Source: an uncultured Bacteroidales bacterium
GTDB lineage: Bacteria; Bacteroidota; Bacteroidia; Bacteroidales; P3
Assembly: GCA_905234665.1 (NCBI GenBank)
Contig: CAJOIV010000003.1
Coordinates: 1-64,000 of the forward strand
DNA: 64,000 nt
Reading direction: 5' to 3'
In this document: positions 61,196-64,000 of the stretch, one piece after another
Layout: each line of letters begins with the position of its first letter
Numbering within the stretch: position 1 is the stretch's first letter
Notes under the pieces: model-generated
The model's input: the letters and a program-made list of their open reading frames with translations, nothing else
Told to the model about the DNA's origin: nothing
The model's database searches: none
Translations under genes and position numbers: made by a program

Positions 61196-63085
61196 CTATT
61201 CCGATGCCTGGTTGAGGTATATCATCAGCACCGAGACATCGGCCGGCGACACCCCGCTGATGCGCGATGCCTGCCCCAAAGTGGCGGGCCGCATCTTGGT
61301 GAGTTTCTCGCGGGCCTCGTAGGAGAGGGCCTGCAGGGCGAAGTAGTCCATGTCGTGCGGCAGGCGCACATTCTCGAACTTCAGTATCCGCTCCGCCACC
61401 TCCTGCTCCTTCTCGATGTAGCGCTGATACTTCAAGGAGATTTCGGTGGCTCGGACGATATCGGTGCGGAGAGTGTCGGGGAGCGTTTGGACCTGTGCCT
61501 CCAGTTCGGGCGAGAGTGTTCGCAGTTGCTCCATGCTAATTTCGGGGCGCAGCAGCAGGTTGTGGAGTTTGACCTTCTGCTGGAGTTGCGGGCTGCCGAG
61601 GGTGTCCAGCCAAGGATTGGCCTCGATGGGCGTCACCGACTGGCTGCAGACGAATTCCGACAGGTTCGCGGTGTGACGGTTCTTCTCCTCTACCCGCGCC
61701 ATGCGCTCGTCGGAGGCCAGTCCCAGAGCGTGGGACAGCGGCGTGAGGCGCACGTCGGCATTGTCCTGTCGCAGGAGGATGCGGTACTCGGCCCGCGAGG
61801 TGAACATGCGGTAGGGCTCGTCGACCCCCTTGGTGACGAGGTCGTCAATCAGCACGCCGATGTAGGCCTGGGTACGGTTGAGGATGAAGGGCGGGCGGCC
61901 ATTGATTTTGAGGACGGCATTGATGCCAGCCATCAGGCCCTGGCAGGCGGCCTCCTCGTAGCCGGTGGTGCCGTTTATCTGTCCGGCAAAATAGAGGTTC
62001 TCGACACGCTTGGTCTCCAGGGTGTAGGAGAGCTGCGTGGGCGGGAAGTAGTCGTACTCGATGGCGTAGCCGGGCTTGTAAATGCGCGCCTCCTCGAAGC
62101 CGGGGATGCTGTGCAGGGCCTCCATCTGTACCTCCAGGGGGAGCGAGGAGGAGAAGCCGTTGAGGTAATAGGAGTTGGTGGTCCACCCCTCGGGTTCGAC
62201 GAAGAGCTGGTGGCGCTCCTTGCCAGCGAAGCGGACTATCTTGTCCTCTATCGACGGACAGTAGCGGGGTCCGTGGCCTTGGATGCGTCCCTGATAGAGG
62301 GGCGAACGGTCGAAGCCGGTACGCAGGATGTCGTGGGTGTGCTCGTTGGTGTAGGCCAAGTAGCAGGGGCGCTGACGCTCCAGGCGTGGCGTATCGGTGA
62401 AGGAGAAGCGCTGCGGGTCGGCATCGCCGGGTTGTTCTTCCAGTCGGTCGAAACGGATGGTGCGGCCATCGATGCGGACGGGCGTTCCCGTCTTGAGGCG
62501 GTCCACCTCGAACCCCTGGGCGCGGAGACTGTCGGAGAGCGACGCAGCCGCCCCCTCCCCTATCCTGCCGCCCGACCACGACGAGAGGCCGATGTAGATG
62601 GTGCCCTTGAGGAAGGTGCCGTTGGTGAGGACGACGGCACGGGAGGGAATCTCTATCCCCATGCGGGTGCGGACGCCGCACGCCACGCCGTCGCGGATGA
62701 TGACATCCGTCACCTCATCCTGCCAGAGGGAGAGGTTGGGCGTGTTCTCCAGCTGATGGCGCCAGTTGAGAGAGAACTGCATCTTGTCGCACTGGGCACG
62801 GGGGCTCCACATGGCGGGACCCTTGGAGAGGTTGAGCATCCGGAACTGGATGGCCGAGCGGTCGGTGATGATTCCCGACCAACCGCCGAGGGCGTCGACC
62901 TCGCGCACGATTTGTCCTTTGGCGACGCCACCCATGGCGGGGTTGCACGACATCTGACAGATGGCCTCCAACGACATTGTCACCAGCAGGGTCTTAGCAC
63001 CCATGTTGGCCGCCGCGGCAGCAGCTTCCGCTCCTGCGTGTCCTGCGCCGACAACAACGACATCGTATGGTTCCCACGTTATCAT
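61196..63085 (-). CDS. mnmG: tRNA uridine-5-carboxymethylaminomethyl modification enzyme MnmG (GidA)
   Basis: The 629-residue FAD protein has the dinucleotide-binding start V-V-V-V-G-A-G-H-A-G-A-E-A-A, C-N-P-A-M-G-G-V-A-K-G and Y-C-P-S-I-E-D-K-I-V-R-F, and the C-terminal helical domain. With MnmE it installs cmnm5U34 on tRNAs such as tRNA-Lys(UUU), whose genes lie close by. It follows ybeY on the same strand, 30 bp away. Confidence 0.97.
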   Translation of the reverse strand: MITWEPYDVVVVGAGHAGAEAAAAAANMGAKTLLVTMSLEAICQMSCNPAMGGVAKGQIVREVDALGGWSGIITDRSAIQFRMLNLSKGPAMWSPRAQCDKMQFSLNWRHQLENTPNLSLWQDEVTDVIIRDGVACGVRTRMGIEIPSRAVVLTNGTFLKGTIYIGLSSWSGGRIGEGAAASLSDSLRAQGFEVDRLKTGTPVRIDGRTIRFDRLEEQPGDADPQRFSFTDTPRLERQRPCYLAYTNEHTHDILRTGFDRSPLYQGRIQGHGPRYCPSIEDKIVRFAGKERHQLFVEPEGWTTNSYYLNGFSSSLPLEVQMEALHSIPGFEEARIYKPGYAIEYDYFPPTQLSYTLETKRVENLYFAGQINGTTGYEEAACQGLMAGINAVLKINGRPPFILNRTQAYIGVLIDDLVTKGVDEPYRMFTSRAEYRILLRQDNADVRLTPLSHALGLASDERMARVEEKNRHTANLSEFVCSQSVTPIEANPWLDTLGSPQLQQKVKLHNLLLRPEISMEQLRTLSPELEAQVQTLPDTLRTDIVRATEISLKYQRYIEKEQEVAERILKFENVRLPHDMDYFALQALSYEAREKLTKMRPATLGQASRISGVSPADVSVLMIYLNQASE

Positions 63086-63115
63086 ATCGTGCCCGTTCCT
63101 TGTGAAACAAAACGT

Positions 63116-63541
63116 CTATTTAATTGTATTCCAAATTTCCAAGCATTCCTCTTCGCGTCTGCGCATCTCTTTGGCATCGTCCTCGCTCTTGTCGCCCTGC
63201 CCCAGCAGATGGAGTACGCCGTGGATGATGACGCGGTGGAGTTCGCGCTCGAAGGAGGTGTCGAAGAGGCGGGCGTTCTCCTTCACGCGCTCGATACTAA
63301 TAAATATATCGCCCGAGATGATGTTGCCAGCGACATAGTCGAAAGTGATGATGTCGGTGTAGGTGTCGTGGTCGAGGTAGGTACGGTTGACTTCGAGGAG
63401 GTAGGCATCGTCGCAGAAGAGGTAGTTCACCTCCCCTACCCTCTTGCCATGAACACGGACGACATGAGAAATCCAGCGCCGAACCCTTTCGGGGTCTGGG
63501 AGGTCAAACTTCACATTCTCGTTGGAGAAATATATCGCCAT
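63116..63541 (-). CDS. ybeY: Endoribonuclease YbeY
   Basis: The product has 141 residues from ATG 63541 (M-A-I-Y-F-S-N-E-N-V). It has the UPF0054 motif H-G-V-L-H-L-L-G-Q-G-D-K, which keeps two zinc histidines but lacks the third of the classical HGxLHLxGyDH. Loss of that histidine appears usual in Bacteroidota, where K or another residue follows the Asp. It participates in 16S rRNA 3' maturation and ribosome quality control. The upstream flank carries a perfect 19-bp palindrome (63572-63590). Confidence 0.92.
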   Translation of the reverse strand: MAIYFSNENVKFDLPDPERVRRWISHVVRVHGKRVGEVNYLFCDDAYLLEVNRTYLDHDTYTDIITFDYVAGNIISGDIFISIERVKENARLFDTSFERELHRVIIHGVLHLLGQGDKSEDDAKEMRRREEECLEIWNTIK

Positions 63542-63571
63542 GGTGTCGTACTTATTTTTTAGAAGTCTGGG

Positions 63572-63590
63572 GATGTTGTGACACAACATC
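63572..63590. promoter_or_regulatory. Palindrome upstream of ybeY
   Basis: GATGTTGTG-A-CACAACATC is a perfect 9-bp inverted repeat about 30 bp before the ybeY ATG, in the position of an operator or promoter-overlapping site. No regulator is assigned. Confidence 0.45.
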
Positions 63591-63741
63591 ACACAGAGTA
63601 CTGATTGTTAGATTACTATATGGCTATTCGGGTTATTATTCCTCATTCTGGCTGGCGTATTTTGCCGTTTTAGGGCCGTTGCCTTGCGGGACGGGAGTCT
63701 CGAAGGCTTATTGAAGGAGGGTAGGGGAGAGGGGTGGTGTC

Positions 63742-64000
63742 TCATGCCTCGACAAGAGCAGGCTGGTAGAATTTCTCGAGGACGGCGATGCGGGCGGCGC
63801 ACTCGCGGGGGGCGATGCCCTGGACGGCGAAGCGGACCTGGAGGGTGCTGCCGTCTGTGGTGACGAGGAGGTCGTCAGCGAGGGTACGCGTCAGGAATGC
63901 CATCTCGGAGGTCGGCATGTCGGTGAGCATGGAGTCTTCAGCGAGGAAAGTGTCGAAGGTGCCTTCGGCGCAGGATAGGGAGAAGCAGATGCCATTGTCG
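63742..64000 (-). CDS. 3' end of an unidentified gene cut by the right edge
   Basis: An open frame enters from the right edge and stops at 63742-63744. The 85 visible C-terminal residues (D-N-G-I-C-F-S-L-S-C-A-E-G-T-F-D-T at the edge, ending E-K-F-Y-Q-P-A-L-V-E-A) show mixed alpha/beta character without a recognisable motif. It is transcribed toward ybeY, about 150-200 bp away. No function is proposed. Confidence 0.55.
   Translation of the reverse strand, partial: DNGICFSLSCAEGTFDTFLAEDSMLTDMPTSEMAFLTRTLADDLLVTTDGSTLQVRFAVQGIAPRECAARIAVLEKFYQPALVEA

Overview
The window is a chromosomal segment of a GC-rich member of the Bacteroidales (phylum Bacteroidota), probably an uncultured gut or rumen organism. 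The evidence is the gene set (Asp/Glu-specific S46 peptidase DPP11, C69 dipeptidase, rSAM/lipoprotein pair, WbqC, ORF6N and DUF3791 proteins, a giant FnIII/adhesin surface protein) and repeated matches to the Bacteroidota promoter (TTTG, about 20 bp, TAnnTTTG), several of them perfect. No rRNA operon, CRISPR array, prophage or complete insertion sequence was seen. Two tandem tRNA-Lys genes and one probable 6S RNA are present.

Layout. 1-11974 (minus): one uninterrupted reading frame of at least 3991 codons for a giant secreted adhesin, cut by the left edge of the window, with a textbook promoter and a structured leader. 12447-20711 (minus): DPP11, a GDPD/FAM151-like lipoprotein, an LtaS/MdoB-like phosphoglycerol transferase, a hotdog thioesterase and RecQ. 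20779-34684 (plus): KdsD, LptB, C69 dipeptidase, an arginase-fold protein, an RND efflux trio, an M23/LysM envelope peptidase, TrmD and a radical-SAM/lipoprotein pair. 34764-47660: AspB-like aminotransferase (minus), then RecA, Rsh (ppGpp) and MazG (plus), LptF/G and RseP (minus), XerC/D-like recombinase and HPF (plus), then Lgt, RNase Y, 6S RNA, ZapA and a coiled-coil protein (minus). 47884-52333: bS21, bL28, MutY, SSB and a U32 protease-like enzyme. 52558-56222: an AT-rich accessory island of minus-strand hypothetical genes bounded by 38-bp imperfect direct repeats. 56554-64000: MntP-like pump, RsmA, a TPR protein, two tRNA-Lys, two small plus-strand genes, MnmG, YbeY and the end of an unidentified gene.

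How the genes fit together. Much of the window serves the envelope: LPS synthesis and export (KdsD, LptB, LptF/G), lipoprotein maturation (Lgt), intramembrane proteolysis (RseP), a polyol-phosphate polymer or glycan modifier beside a GDPD-like lipoprotein, efflux, wall hydrolysis, peptide utilisation (DPP11, C69) and a giant adhesin. Stringent-response, stationary-phase and repair functions (Rsh, HPF, 6S RNA, RecA, RecQ, MutY, SSB) lie between.

The most unusual signals are small. (i) Short degenerate heptad/octad repeats sit at the ends of genes and inside two coding regions. In those two they encode part of the sulfatase-fold core of the LtaS-like enzyme and the hydrophobic core of a lipoprotein signal peptide. 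(ii) A pair of TIR-bounded MITE-like elements flanks the LtaS-like gene and supplies the apparent start codons of two genes. (iii) A radical-SAM enzyme is paired with a lipoprotein carrying a duplicated C-V-Y-G-S-P-E motif. (iv) Two perfect 27-bp palindromes lie inside the ORF6N gene.
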